Source of the DNA: Tropicimonas sp. IMCC34043 | GTDB taxonomy: Bacteria; Pseudomonadota; Alphaproteobacteria; Rhodobacterales; Rhodobacteraceae | Direction of reading: 5' to 3' | DNA: 64,000 bases | NCBI RefSeq assembly: GCF_003390845.1 | Contig: NZ_QMEK01000001.1 | Span: 1-64,000 of the forward strand | Shown: positions 36,913-45,343 of the stretch, in pieces | How positions within the stretch are numbered: the stretch's first letter is position 1 | Layout of the letters: each line of letters starts with the position of its first letter | Made by a program: the position numbers and the translations under genes | Notes under the pieces: generated by a model | Databases searched by the model: none | What the model was told of the DNA's origin: nothing | The model's input: the letters and a program-made list of their open reading frames with translations, nothing else

Positions 36913-37887
36913 TCACTTCTGTGCGTCTTGAATCCGCTGGATGAGTTCGGGCGCATAGCGATCGGCATATTCGTCATAGGCAGGTTGGACTGCGGCTGCG
37001 AAGGCATCCTTGTCAACCACCGTGACCACTTCCATCCCGTTTGCGATCATTTCCTCGACCCCGGCCGTCTCGTTTTTGGCGACGGTTTCCCGGGCTGCCG
37101 TGGCGGCGGCCTTCGCGGCTTCACGCATCCAGCCCTGCTCTTCCTCGCTCAAGGCATCCCAGTGGATCTTGGACATCACCACGACAGCGGGGGAATAGAC
37201 GTGCCCGGTCAGGGTCGCGTATTTCTGGATCTCCCACATGTTGTTGGCGGTGATGATCGGCACCGGGTTTTCCTGCCCGTCGATCGTGCCCTGCTGCAGC
37301 GAGGTCAAGACCTCGGTCCAGCTCATCGGGGTCGGCGAGGCGCCGGCTGCCTTGAACGCCGCGATATGGACCTCGTTTTCCATGGTCCGCAGCTTGAGAC
37401 CTTGAAGGTCCGCGGGCGTCACGATCGGGTGTTTCGAGTTGGTGACATGCCGAAACCCGTTTTCGGACCACGCCAGACCGACAAGGCCGGCGTCTTCGAA
37501 CTTGGCAAGGATCTCTTGTCCGATCGGCCCGTCGAGAACCGCATGGGCCGAGTCGTAATCCTTGAACAGGAACGGGAAATCGAGCGCATAGACCTCGGGG
37601 ACGAAGTTCCCGATCGGTCCGGTCGAAGAGATCGTCAGTTCGACGGTGCCGATCTGAAGTCCCTCGATCACATCCCGCTCGCCGCCAAGCGCACCGGCCG
37701 GCTTGAGCGCAATCTCGATGTCGCCGCCCGAAAGCTCTTCGGCGGTGGCCTTGAACGCCCGGCCCGCATCGCCGTAGTGGCTTTCGAGCGGCGGCGTGAA
37801 GGCAAGGTTGAAGGTCTTGGCGGATGCCGGAAGGGCAACCGCGGCCGTGCCGGCGAGCAGCGCGGCAAATACTGTAAATCGTGTCAT
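36913..37887 (-). CDS. dctP: TRAP transporter substrate-binding protein (DctP)
   Basis: A 324-residue periplasmic binding protein with signal peptide MTRFTVFAALLAGTAAVALPASA. DctP landmarks include GALGGERDVIEGLQIGTVEL, the ligand-carboxylate region LKLRTMENEVHIAAFKAAGASPTPMSWTEV... TSLQQGTIDGQENPV, and WEIQKYATLTGHVYSP. The conserved Arg in LRTMEN normally pairs with the substrate carboxylate, consistent with an acid sugar such as apionate. It is separated from apnO and from dctQ by a strong hairpin on each side. Confidence 0.92.
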   Translation of the reverse strand: MTRFTVFAALLAGTAAVALPASAKTFNLAFTPPLESHYGDAGRAFKATAEELSGGDIEIALKPAGALGGERDVIEGLQIGTVELTISSTGPIGNFVPEVYALDFPFLFKDYDSAHAVLDGPIGQEILAKFEDAGLVGLAWSENGFRHVTNSKHPIVTPADLQGLKLRTMENEVHIAAFKAAGASPTPMSWTEVLTSLQQGTIDGQENPVPIITANNMWEIQKYATLTGHVYSPAVVVMSKIHWDALSEEEQGWMREAAKAAATAARETVAKNETAGVEEMIANGMEVVTVVDKDAFAAAVQPAYDEYADRYAPELIQRIQDAQK

Positions 37888-37920
37888 ACGAGTCCTCCCT
37901 TGGATGACAGTAAGATGTGC

Positions 37921-37941
37921 GGCGCGCGACTGGCGCGCGCC
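37921..37941. promoter_or_regulatory. Intercistronic hairpin between apnO and dctP
   Basis: A perfect 8-bp stem (GGCGCGCG with CGCGCGCC) closes a five-base loop in the 68-bp gap after the apnO stop. There is no T run. Together with the hairpin after dctP it brackets the binding-protein message. Confidence 0.55.
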
Positions 37942-37955
37942 GCCCGTGAGTGGTG

Positions 37956-38783
37956 TCAGGTAATCCTCTTGACGCTTTCCAGGATCTCTTCGCGTTCGAA
38001 GACACGCTTCCAGTCGTCCCGCATCAAGACGGGAATGCCGAACTCGATAGCCTTGTTGCAGGCATCCGAGAACACGCCATCGACCTCTTCAAAGATCACG
38101 GCGCCGAGAATGTTCATGTGCCCGAGCAGGAAGTCGCGCGCGCAATCCTTGCTGACGCCGGTCTTGACCACCTCGTCCATGGCCTGCCGCATCACCACCA
38201 GAAGCGAGGCGCAGACGGTTTCGGAAAGACCGGGCTCAAGATAGGCCATCTGCTCGACGGTGCAGCGATGGGTGCGGGAGACGGGCGCATAGATGGTGCG
38301 GGCAATCTTGTCGCCAAGCGCATAGTGATCTTCCGGGCCCTGCATCAGCGCGTTCACGACGCCTTGTTCGGCCGCGATGCCACCGAAATGGTCCTTGCGG
38401 CCTGCCTCGGTCGCCTCGTTGCTGAAGATCACCGGATGGCAGGGGTGGGTGACGAAATAGGTGATGTCCTCGCGCACCGGCAGATAGCCCGCATAGGGCG
38501 CCGCAGCGTCGAGGACGACAACCATCGTGCCGGGGGCCAGTTGCGGAACGAGGTCCGCCGCGACCTTGCCGAGCACGGTGTCCGGCACCGCCAGAATAAC
38601 CACGTCCGCGCCGTCGATCGCAGCTTCGGGCGTAACGGCGTCGGCGCCGATCTCGGTCTTCAGGCGCGCCTTGCCAATGTCGGATACTTCGACGTGGCGC
38701 ACGTCGAAGTCGGACTTGGCCAGATTCTTGCCGAGTCGAACCCCCATCTTTCCGCCTGCACCGAACAACGCAACTACTGTCAT
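37956..38783 (-). CDS. apnO: D-apionate oxidoisomerase-like dehydrogenase
   Basis: A 275-residue NAD-dependent enzyme with an N-terminal Rossmann fold (VVALFGAGGKMGVRLGKNL) and a C-terminal 6-phosphogluconate dehydrogenase-like helical domain. The text DVVILAVPDTVLG, YFVTHPCHPVIF, FGGIAAEQGVVNALMQGPEDHYA and FLLGHMNILGAVIFEEVDG matches the ApnO group, which oxidises and isomerises D-apionate to 3-oxo-isoapionate. The assignment rests on family text remembered by eye and on its neighbours: a DUF1537 kinase and a RuBisCO-like protein, the same partners as in published apionate pathways. It is the promoter-proximal gene of apnO-dctP-dctQ-dctM. Confidence 0.78.
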   Translation of the reverse strand: MTVVALFGAGGKMGVRLGKNLAKSDFDVRHVEVSDIGKARLKTEIGADAVTPEAAIDGADVVILAVPDTVLGKVAADLVPQLAPGTMVVVLDAAAPYAGYLPVREDITYFVTHPCHPVIFSNEATEAGRKDHFGGIAAEQGVVNALMQGPEDHYALGDKIARTIYAPVSRTHRCTVEQMAYLEPGLSETVCASLLVVMRQAMDEVVKTGVSKDCARDFLLGHMNILGAVIFEEVDGVFSDACNKAIEFGIPVLMRDDWKRVFEREEILESVKRIT

Positions 38784-38796
38784 GGAACCTCCTCCA

Positions 38797-38813
38797 GGTA
38801 TGTCGTGTATACC
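38797..38813. promoter_or_regulatory. Putative GntR operator A (apnO/kinase divergent region)
   Basis: A 17-bp dyad, GGTATGTCGTGTATACC, with 5-bp perfect arms GGTAT/ATACC around seven bases. It lies 14 bp upstream of the apnO start and within the divergent promoter region. The same GGYAT-N7-ATACC form recurs upstream of the RuBisCO-like gene. FadR-family operators are typically 17 bp, and NanR, a member of this family, recognises GGTATA. Confidence 0.65.
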
Positions 38814-38823
38814 TTGCTAAACT

Positions 38824-38840
38824 GGTATAATGAGATAACA
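38824..38840. promoter_or_regulatory. Putative GntR operator B (imperfect)
   Basis: GGTATAATGAGATAACA has one good half-site (GGTAT) and a poor second half. Its first 11 bases are identical to the operator upstream of the RuBisCO-like gene read on the other strand. It lies 11 bp from operator A, so two dimers could sit side by side, and about 70 bp before the kinase start. Confidence 0.5.
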
Positions 38841-38908
38841 ATGTGACGATCATGTCAATAGCGGCTGTGGTCGAGTATTCGACCGGTGCCGACGTACTGG
38901 GGGGAGCG

Positions 38909-40288
38909 ATGTCTGCTGAGTTGAAAGGTGGGGACCAGAGGGCCCCTTGGGTCACGTGGTATGGTGACGATTTCACCGGATCGGCGGCTGTCATGGAGGT
39001 TCTGGCCTTTGCGGGCGTGCCGACAGTGCTGTTTTCCGGCGTTCCCTCGGACGCGCTCCGCGACAGGTTCCGCGATGCCCGCGCCATCGGCATTGCCTCG
39101 ACCGCGCGGACGAAGGATCCCGCCTGGATGGAGCAGAATCTGGCCCGGCCACTGGCCTGGCTCGATGCCTGCAAGGCACCGATTCTGCACTACAAGGTCT
39201 GCTCCACCTTCGATTCCGCGCCCGATGTCGGCTCGATCGGAAAGGCCATCGAAGTCGGTCTTTCGGTGCGGCCCGCGGCGGCGGTTGCCATGGTGACGGC
39301 GGCGCCGCAGATGCGGCGATATCAGGCGTTCGGTCACCTGTTTGCCGGAACGCTTGACGGGGTGTTCCGCCTTGACCGCCATCCGGTCATGGCGCGACAT
39401 CCGGTCACCCCGATGGACGAGGCCGATCTGTTGCGCCACCTCGCCTGCCAGACCGGCCTGCCATCGGCGTTGATCGATCTCGAGATGCTGGCAAGCGATC
39501 CGCAGGCGGCGCTCGACCGGCTGGTTTCAGCGGGTGCGCGAGTCGTGTCCATCGATTCGATGGAAGAAATCTCTGAAACGGCCGCCGGCCGATTGATCTG
39601 GGAAAACCGGGACCGGCTGGGGTTCGTCGTCGGCAGCCAGGGGGTCGAATATGCGCTCGTCCGGCATTGGCTGGCCACCGGCCAGCTGGCCGAGGCGGCC
39701 CCCGCCCCCGGTGCCGGAAAGGTCGAGGCCATTGCCGTGGTCTCGGGCTCGGTTTCGCCGACCACGGCGCGACAGCTCGATCACGCGGCCGCACATGGAT
39801 TTGCGCTGCTGGGCTTCCCGGCAAGCGCGGTCTGCGGCGCGCAGTCCACGCTCGATGTCGAGGTCGAGCGCCTGATTGCCGCGGGTGCCGCGGCCGCGGC
39901 ACGTGGCGCAAGCCCGCTGGTCCATTCGGCCAGCGGTCCCGATGACCCGGCGGTGGCGGCGTTTCGGGCGGCCCTGTCGGGGTCGGGCCTTTCCCCCGCT
40001 GACGCCAACGCGCGAATCGGCGATGCCCTTGGCCGTATCCTTGACGGGATATTGCTTAAATCCGGTCTCAGGCGGGCGGTCATCTCGGGCGGCGATACCT
40101 CGGGCTATGGGATGGAGCGGCTGAAGCTGCAGGCGCTCGTTGCCCGCGCGCCGACGATCCCCGGCGCGTCGATCTGCACGGGCCACGGCGAGTCGCCGCA
40201 CGACGGGCTGGAAATCGCCCTGAAGGGGGGGCAGATGGGGTCGGAGGACTTCTTCAGCTGGGTTCGCGATGGTGGCGGTCCCCGCTGA
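38909..40288 (+). CDS. oiaK: DUF1537 acid-sugar kinase (3-oxo-isoapionate kinase-like)
   Basis: A 459-residue four-carbon acid sugar kinase family protein. The N-terminal domain begins WYGDDFTGSAAVMEVLAFAG, the DD(F/L)TG substrate motif. ILHYKVCSTFDSAPDVGSIG follows, and the C-terminal nucleotide-binding domain has AVVSGSVSPTT, VISGGDTSGYGM and the final LKGGQMGSEDFF. In the apionate pathway OiaK phosphorylates 3-oxo-isoapionate at C4. The start at 38909 has GGGGGAG five bases upstream; an earlier ATG at 38843 would put the operator region inside the gene. It is divergent from apnO. Confidence 0.8.
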   Translation: MSAELKGGDQRAPWVTWYGDDFTGSAAVMEVLAFAGVPTVLFSGVPSDALRDRFRDARAIGIASTARTKDPAWMEQNLARPLAWLDACKAPILHYKVCSTFDSAPDVGSIGKAIEVGLSVRPAAAVAMVTAAPQMRRYQAFGHLFAGTLDGVFRLDRHPVMARHPVTPMDEADLLRHLACQTGLPSALIDLEMLASDPQAALDRLVSAGARVVSIDSMEEISETAAGRLIWENRDRLGFVVGSQGVEYALVRHWLATGQLAEAAPAPGAGKVEAIAVVSGSVSPTTARQLDHAAAHGFALLGFPASAVCGAQSTLDVEVERLIAAGAAAAARGASPLVHSASGPDDPAVAAFRAALSGSGLSPADANARIGDALGRILDGILLKSGLRRAVISGGDTSGYGMERLKLQALVARAPTIPGASICTGHGESPHDGLEIALKGGQMGSEDFFSWVRDGGGPR

Positions 40289-40435
40289 GGCAGGGCCGCT
40301 TTGGCCATCGACCCGTCCCCGGTTTCGCGGTTTTCGGCCTTCATTATCGGGCGCGGGAAGGCGTATGCACCCCATGTTGCACCGGTCTGCCGGCTCATAA
40401 CATTCCGGGCATTCAACCTGAAGGACCCAGCCTGC

Positions 40436-41677
40436 ATGACCGACCTCTGGTGCCAGCGCGATGATGCGCGCCCGGACAATCGCGAGAGCCGTGCCGTTAC
40501 GGACCCGCCACGCCGGGACTTTGCCAGCCCGCCTTGGATGGGCGCGCAGGCCCTGCTGGCCGCTGCGGCCTTTGTCCTGCTGCTGGCGGGCACCAACACG
40601 ACGACGCCGCTGTTGCCCGTTTATCGCGACGTGCTGGGGTTCTCGTCGCTATCGATCACGCTGACCTTCTCGGTCTATGTCGGGGCGCTGGTCTCGGTGC
40701 TGTTTCTGGCCACGCATCCCGCAGTGCTGCGCCGGGCCCCCCTGATGCTGGTGGTGTCGCTCGGCGTTGCCATCCTTGGCGATCTTCTGCTGGCCACGGC
40801 AACGTTGCGCGGGGTTCTGGCTGGTCGGGCGCTTGCCGGTATCTCGGGCGGGATCGGCACCGGGGCTGCGGCCTCGCTGGTCGTCGCGGCCATCGGGGCG
40901 CGCGGGCGGGCGCTGTCGGCAACCGGCAATCTGGCGGGGGCGATCCTTGGCACCGCCGCGGCCGAGCTGCTTTTGCAGCTCGTCGGCGTGCGCGCCATAT
41001 CGCTCAGCTTTCACCTTCACGCCGCTGCCTGCACCCTGCTGGCGCTGCCGCTGGCCGGGTTGCTGTTGCTGCGCCGGGCCGACAACCGGCGCCTGATCCG
41101 TGTCGATCCGGTGGCGACCGGGAGCCTGGGCGCGATCCTGCGCCGGCGCCGCGTCGCGATCCTGACCGGCTGCCTCGCCTGGGCTGTCACCAGCACCTGC
41201 ATCGTCTTCCTGCCGACCTATTTCGCCGACCACCAGCTGCCAGTGGTGCAGGCGGTCGGGATCCCGATGCTTCTGCTGAGCAGCCTCCTGGCGCAGCTTT
41301 TCAGCGGGGCTCTGACGCGACACCTGCCAGGGCTTTCCGGCATGGTGCCGATGGCGCTGGGGATTGTGGCCGTTCTGATCTCGGCCGGGGTCGGGTCGAC
41401 CCCGTCGGGCATCGCCGGATTCATGCTGATCGGGGCAGGGGCCGGCACGGCCTATCGGATCTCGCTGGTGCTGCTGACGCTCGATGCCTCCCCCGCGGCC
41501 CAGGGCAGGCTTGCCTCGCTGTTCGCGGCGATCACCTACACCGTTGCGGCGGCGGTCGTGCTGTCGGGCGGCGCGCTGGCGCAGGGCTTTGGCATGGCGG
41601 CTGTGACCACCTGCATGCTGGCAACCGCCGGGCTGCTGGCGATTGTTGCGATTCCGGTGGCGCCGCGATTGGGGTGA
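40436..41677 (+). CDS. MFS transporter
   Basis: A 413-residue major facilitator protein with about 12 hydrophobic segments. After a polar N-terminal tail it shows LLLAGTNTTTPLLPVYRDVLGFSSLSITLTFSVYVGAL, GRALAGISGGIGTGAAASLVVAAIG and a second half starting near RRRVAILTGCLAWAV. Substrate is not evident. It sits between the kinase and the RuBisCO-like gene, so it may move the same or a related compound, or be an unrelated exporter. Start 40436 (AAGGACCC upstream) is preferred; 40301 is the upstream alternative and 40538 a downstream one. Confidence 0.8.
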   Translation: MTDLWCQRDDARPDNRESRAVTDPPRRDFASPPWMGAQALLAAAAFVLLLAGTNTTTPLLPVYRDVLGFSSLSITLTFSVYVGALVSVLFLATHPAVLRRAPLMLVVSLGVAILGDLLLATATLRGVLAGRALAGISGGIGTGAAASLVVAAIGARGRALSATGNLAGAILGTAAAELLLQLVGVRAISLSFHLHAAACTLLALPLAGLLLLRRADNRRLIRVDPVATGSLGAILRRRRVAILTGCLAWAVTSTCIVFLPTYFADHQLPVVQAVGIPMLLLSSLLAQLFSGALTRHLPGLSGMVPMALGIVAVLISAGVGSTPSGIAGFMLIGAGAGTAYRISLVLLTLDASPAAQGRLASLFAAITYTVAAAVVLSGGALAQGFGMAAVTTCMLATAGLLAIVAIPVAPRLG

Positions 41678-41679
41678 CC

Positions 41680-41694
41680 GACCCGAGCCGGGTC
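41680..41694. terminator. Short hairpin between converging MFS and RuBisCO-like genes
   Basis: A 6-bp stem (GACCCG with CGGGTC) around a three-base loop directly after the MFS stop. It is modest in strength but well placed between converging genes. Confidence 0.4.
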
Positions 41695-41752
41695 ATGGCA
41701 TCGTCGAACTGCGAGCCTGTCGAACGGACAGATGGTCTGCGCGGCCGTGCTC

Positions 41753-43033
41753 TCAGCGTCCGAATTTTGCCAGGGCGGCGGCAAGTTCGGGATGGGTCTC
41801 GGCATAGACCGGCAACTCGATACCGGCCTCGGCCGCTTGCCAGGCCTGACGGATCGCCGAGACACCTGCCTTTGCGCCCATCGGGTGGCCATGAATGCCG
41901 CCGCCGCCGAGATACATGAGATCAAGGCGCTGGCCGGTCCTTCGATAGGTCTCGGGTGCCTGTCCGCCCCACTGGCCGGAGCAAACCACTGGCAATGCCC
42001 GGTCGGCCTCCGTGAAGATCGGGGTGAGACAATCGTCGAAGCTGCGGACGAAGCTCTCGTCCGGCTCCCAGTATTTTGCGGCAATTCCGTTGACCTGAAA
42101 CTGATCCACACCCAGCAGGCGCCAGATCTTCTGATAGGCGCGGAACTCCATGCCAAGGGCGGGGTGACGGGTCAGGATGTCCCATCCGTTGCGATGCGCG
42201 TGCAGACACAATTCGGATCGCTTGCGCAGAAAGCTCATGCCGCCATAGCCGATGGAGTTGATGTTGACGACGGCGGCCTGTCCGCCGGCCGCGCGCACCA
42301 GGTCATGGTTTCGCATCATCACATCGGGGTCGGCCGAGGAGATGCCGAAGGCGTAAAGCACGCGCTTGCCGGTCCGCTGGGCATGATCGTCGATCACCGG
42401 CATGATCGCGGCAACCCGGTCTTCCAGCGAGGAATAGCCGGGCGACATGAGCTTTTCGTCATCCTTGATGAAGTCGACCCCGGCCTCGCAAAGCTGGCGC
42501 ACGACAAGCGCGGTCTCCTCCGGGCCAAGGCCCAGCGATGGCTTGATGATCGAGGCGAACATCGGCCCTTCGGGCACATCCATAAGCCGGCGCGACCCGT
42601 CGATGCCGAATTGCGGCCCCGGGTGGCAGGACCAGGCGTCGGGAAGATCGATATCCATCACCCGGACCCCCGACAGCCCGCGGACGGCAAATACCCCGCC
42701 AATGGCGATGGTCATCAGCGCGGCAATATCCGTTCCCACAGCCTCGAGCGGGAAATCGATCGCCACATCGCCGCGCAGATAGCTGGTTCCGTCCGGGTCT
42801 TCGGGACGCGGAAAGCCTGGGGTCGCGACGCTGTCGAGCGGGGTGACCGACACGACGCGTGCGGCACAGCGGGATTTGACCGCTTCGGTCTCGCCCGGAA
42901 GGTCGGTGAAGGTGCCGGTGGATTGGTCCGACGCAATCTTGGCGGCCATGGCCTCAAGGCTCTGACCTGCAAGCGCGGGGACCTCCAGACGGTATGTGAC
43001 CCGGATCGCGTTAGTATCAGGGGTTTCGACCAT
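41753..43033 (-). CDS. oiaX: RuBisCO-like protein (3-oxo-isoapionate-4-phosphate decarboxylase-like)
   Basis: A 426-residue RuBisCO large-subunit homologue that does not fix CO2. It keeps the metal-binding triad of the superfamily in AGVDFIKDDEKL (the carbamylated Lys plus Asp/Glu) and the Lys of ASIIKPSLGLGPEE. The phosphate-loop region is VCSGQWGGQAPETYRRTGQR and LMYLGGGGIHGHPMGAKAG. In the D-apionate pathway OiaX decarboxylates 3-oxo-isoapionate 4-phosphate to L-erythrulose 1-phosphate. Other RuBisCO-like groups (DK-MTP 1-P enolase MtnW, isoprenoid salvage types) are possible, but the neighbouring apnO and oiaK favour OiaX. Start 43033 has GGGAGG seven bases upstream. It is transcribed alone towards the MFS gene. 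Confidence 0.78.
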   Translation of the reverse strand: MVETPDTNAIRVTYRLEVPALAGQSLEAMAAKIASDQSTGTFTDLPGETEAVKSRCAARVVSVTPLDSVATPGFPRPEDPDGTSYLRGDVAIDFPLEAVGTDIAALMTIAIGGVFAVRGLSGVRVMDIDLPDAWSCHPGPQFGIDGSRRLMDVPEGPMFASIIKPSLGLGPEETALVVRQLCEAGVDFIKDDEKLMSPGYSSLEDRVAAIMPVIDDHAQRTGKRVLYAFGISSADPDVMMRNHDLVRAAGGQAAVVNINSIGYGGMSFLRKRSELCLHAHRNGWDILTRHPALGMEFRAYQKIWRLLGVDQFQVNGIAAKYWEPDESFVRSFDDCLTPIFTEADRALPVVCSGQWGGQAPETYRRTGQRLDLMYLGGGGIHGHPMGAKAGVSAIRQAWQAAEAGIELPVYAETHPELAAALAKFGR

Positions 43034-43495
43034 GGTATCCTCCCAACGGATCGTAGATTTGGCATACTCATTATACCTTATGACATCAATACCAATCTGT
43101 TCCGCCCGCTGCTCGGTGGACAGGTCACAACGATCCGCGACTGTGGCGGTGACATGTGAATGCAAATGATGACTTTTGCCTCGAAGTACGTTTCGTTACA
43201 GTTTCAGGGTTGCCGCGGATCTGGCCCGTTTCGGGCGCTTGGCGGCCACTGGAAAACTTGTTGCGAAACTGAAGAAAGCGAACTACCTTGTTCAAGATGT
43301 CATGTGATCATACCAGATAGGCAGGGCCTGAGGTTCCGATGGCGCTTCGCCCCCGAACTGCGGAGACGGGGACGCCCTCAATCGGGCGACCGTTCGAAAC
43401 AGGCGGCGCCAACTTAATTTCGGCGGTCATCCCGCAGACCTGCGATTCGATCGCGCCCAAACCCGGGCCGCCAGGAAAGATCCAACGAGACACCC
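43034..43495. promoter_or_regulatory. Control region between oiaX and the GntR gene
   Basis: About 460 bp with no supportable gene. It contains operator C near oiaX. It is AT-richer than the flanking genes, particularly 43055-43200 and 43255-43320. A lone half-site ATACC at 43310-43314 upstream of the regulator gene could serve autoregulation, but its partner half is absent. Confidence 0.4.
43061..43077. promoter_or_regulatory. Putative GntR operator C (oiaX promoter)
   Basis: GGCATACTCATTATACC is a dyad GGYAT-N7-ATACC ending 28 bp upstream of the oiaX start. Read on the minus strand it begins GGTATAATGAG, the same 11 bases as operator B. Repetition in both promoter regions of one pathway is good evidence for shared control. 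Confidence 0.65.
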
Positions 43496-44269
43496 ATGCC
43501 CCGGACTTTTGAATCGAGCAACACGTCGTCAACGGAGACCCCGGCCGGGTCCCGGAATGCTGCCGAGACCGCGGACAAGATCGTTCGGCGCAAGCTTTCC
43601 GACGAGGTCTTTGACCGGCTTCGGACGATGATCGCCTCGGGCGATCTGGGTCCAGGCGACCCCATGCCCTCCGAGCGTGACCTGATGCAGCGCTTTGGCG
43701 TCGGCCGCCCGGCGGTGCGCGAGGCGCTGCAATCCATGCAGACCATGGGGCTGATCACGATTTCCCACGGCGGGCGCAGCCGGGTCAATGCGCTGACCCC
43801 CGAGAGCGTGTTGGAACGTGTCGACGAGGTGGCCCAGATCCTGCTGTCGTCGGTACCCGACCAGTTGGAGAACCTAAAGGAAGCCCGCCGGATGTTCGAG
43901 ATGGGCGCGGTGCGTCTGGCGGCCGAACGTGCGACCGAGGATGACATCGCCGACCTGCGGGCCATTCTGGACCAGCAGCGCGACGACCTTGACGACCCGA
44001 AGCAATTCATCGAATCCGACATGCGGTTTCACGCGCGGATCGCCGAGATGACCGGCAACCCGATCATGGGGGCGGTGTCGCACGCCATGCTGCGCTGGTT
44101 GCTGCGCTACTACACGGCGCTGCTGCATTGGTCGGGAAACGAGGAAAAGACCCTCGCCGAACATGAGCAGATCTTTTCGCTGATTGCTGCAAAGGACCCG
44201 GTGCGGAGTGTGGACGCGATGCGCAAGCACCTCGATCGGTCCAGCGAAATGTACCGCCACGACGTCTGA
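43496..44269 (+). CDS. GntR/FadR-family regulator of the apionate-type locus
   Basis: A 257-residue regulator. After a polar tail of about 28 residues comes the winged helix (KLSDEVFDRLRTMIASGDLGPGDPMPSERDLMQRFGVGRPAVREALQSMQTMGLI). The FCD ligand domain follows, with metal-binding residues in ESDMRFHARIAEMTGN, AVSHAM and LAEHEQIFSLIAAKD. The form recalls NanR. It is probably released from the GGYAT-N7-ATACC sites by a pathway intermediate. Ligand and targets are inferred from location. Confidence 0.85.
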   Translation: MPRTFESSNTSSTETPAGSRNAAETADKIVRRKLSDEVFDRLRTMIASGDLGPGDPMPSERDLMQRFGVGRPAVREALQSMQTMGLITISHGGRSRVNALTPESVLERVDEVAQILLSSVPDQLENLKEARRMFEMGAVRLAAERATEDDIADLRAILDQQRDDLDDPKQFIESDMRFHARIAEMTGNPIMGAVSHAMLRWLLRYYTALLHWSGNEEKTLAEHEQIFSLIAAKDPVRSVDAMRKHLDRSSEMYRHDV

Positions 44270-44320
44270 CAGGGGGGCTCGTCTGGCCTGTCGCTGGAAA
44301 CTACGGCTTCCTGCGGTTGC

Positions 44321-45340
44321 CTATCGATCTTGCCTCAATCGCCGGCCGTCCGGGCCAAAGCGGAACTCCTGGCTCGGGTCCCAGACGGCACCAAGGCGGT
44401 CGCCCTCGGCCGGCACCGGCAAGACACCGTCCTGCCGGATCGTCAGGGCCTGGCCATCCGCGGTGCGCAGGTGGATCAGGGTCTCGGCTCCCAGCGGCTC
44501 GGCATAGGCGACGGTTCCCTCCAGCCGTCCCTCGGACGTGCCGACCAGCCGGACGCTTTCGGGCCGCACCCCGAGGCTGACCCCTGCAGGCGCGTTCTCG
44601 AGCGCCGCGGCATCGAGGAAATTCATCGGCGGCGAGCCGATAAATCCCGCGACGAAGGTGGTGGCAGGATTGCCATAGACCTCGAGCGGTGCACCGATCT
44701 GGTCGGCGGTGCCCTCGTTCATCACGATCATCCGGTCCGCCAGCGTCATCGCCTCGACCTGATCGTGGGTCACATACAGCGACGTCACGCCCAGCTTGCG
44801 CTGCAGCGCCTTGATCTCCAGCCGCATCTGGACCCGCAGCTTGGCGTCAAGGTTGCTGAGCGGTTCATCGAACAGGAACACGGCCGGCTTGCGGACGATG
44901 GCGCGGCCCATGGCGACCCGCTGGCGCTGTCCGCCCGAAAGCTCCCTCGGCTTTCGCTGCAGATAGGGGCCGAGCTGCAGGATCTCGGCCGCGGCCTCGA
45001 CACGCGTCCGGATCTCGGCCTTCGGGACGCGGCCGATCTTCAGCCCGTAGGCCATGTTGTCAAAGACCGACATGTGCGGATAAAGCGCGTAGTTCTGGAA
45101 CACCATGGCGATGTCGCGGTCCATCGGCTCGACCCCGTTGACCGGCCTGCCGCCGATCAAGACCTCGCCCGCGCTGACCGTCTCCAAGCCCGCAACCATG
45201 CGCAACAAGGTGGACTTGCCACAGCCCGAGGGGCCGACGATGACGATGAACTCGCCATCGGCGATGTCGATGTCGACGCCGTGGATGATCTCGGTCTTGC
45301 CGAAGGATTTCTTCAGGTTTTCAAGGGTGACGGTTGCCAT
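44321..45340 (-). CDS. ugpC: ABC transporter ATPase, UgpC/MalK type
   Basis: A 339-residue ATPase: Walker [17 protein letters not shown]-loop [11 protein letters not shown], signature [15 protein letters not shown], Walker [14 protein letters not shown], and switch His in [10 protein letters not shown]. The C-terminal third is a MalK-type regulatory OB domain with MNFL and [10 protein letters not shown]. It serves the three genes upstream. MalK, UgpC and MsmK proteins cannot be told apart by sequence alone, so the symbol rests on the binding protein. Confidence 0.85.
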   Translation of the reverse strand: MATVTLENLKKSFGKTEIIHGVDIDIADGEFIVIVGPSGCGKSTLLRMVAGLETVSAGEVLIGGRPVNGVEPMDRDIAMVFQNYALYPHMSVFDNMAYGLKIGRVPKAEIRTRVEAAAEILQLGPYLQRKPRELSGGQRQRVAMGRAIVRKPAVFLFDEPLSNLDAKLRVQMRLEIKALQRKLGVTSLYVTHDQVEAMTLADRMIVMNEGTADQIGAPLEVYGNPATTFVAGFIGSPPMNFLDAAALENAPAGVSLGVRPESVRLVGTSEGRLEGTVAYAEPLGAETLIHLRTADGQALTIRQDGVLPVPAEGDRLGAVWDPSQEFRFGPDGRRLRQDR

Positions 45341-45343
45341 GCT

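Noticed and set aside
43298-43314. A fourth GntR operator upstream of the regulator gene
   Set aside because: Only one half-site (ATACC) is present; the other half reads TGTCA, so the dyad is not supported.
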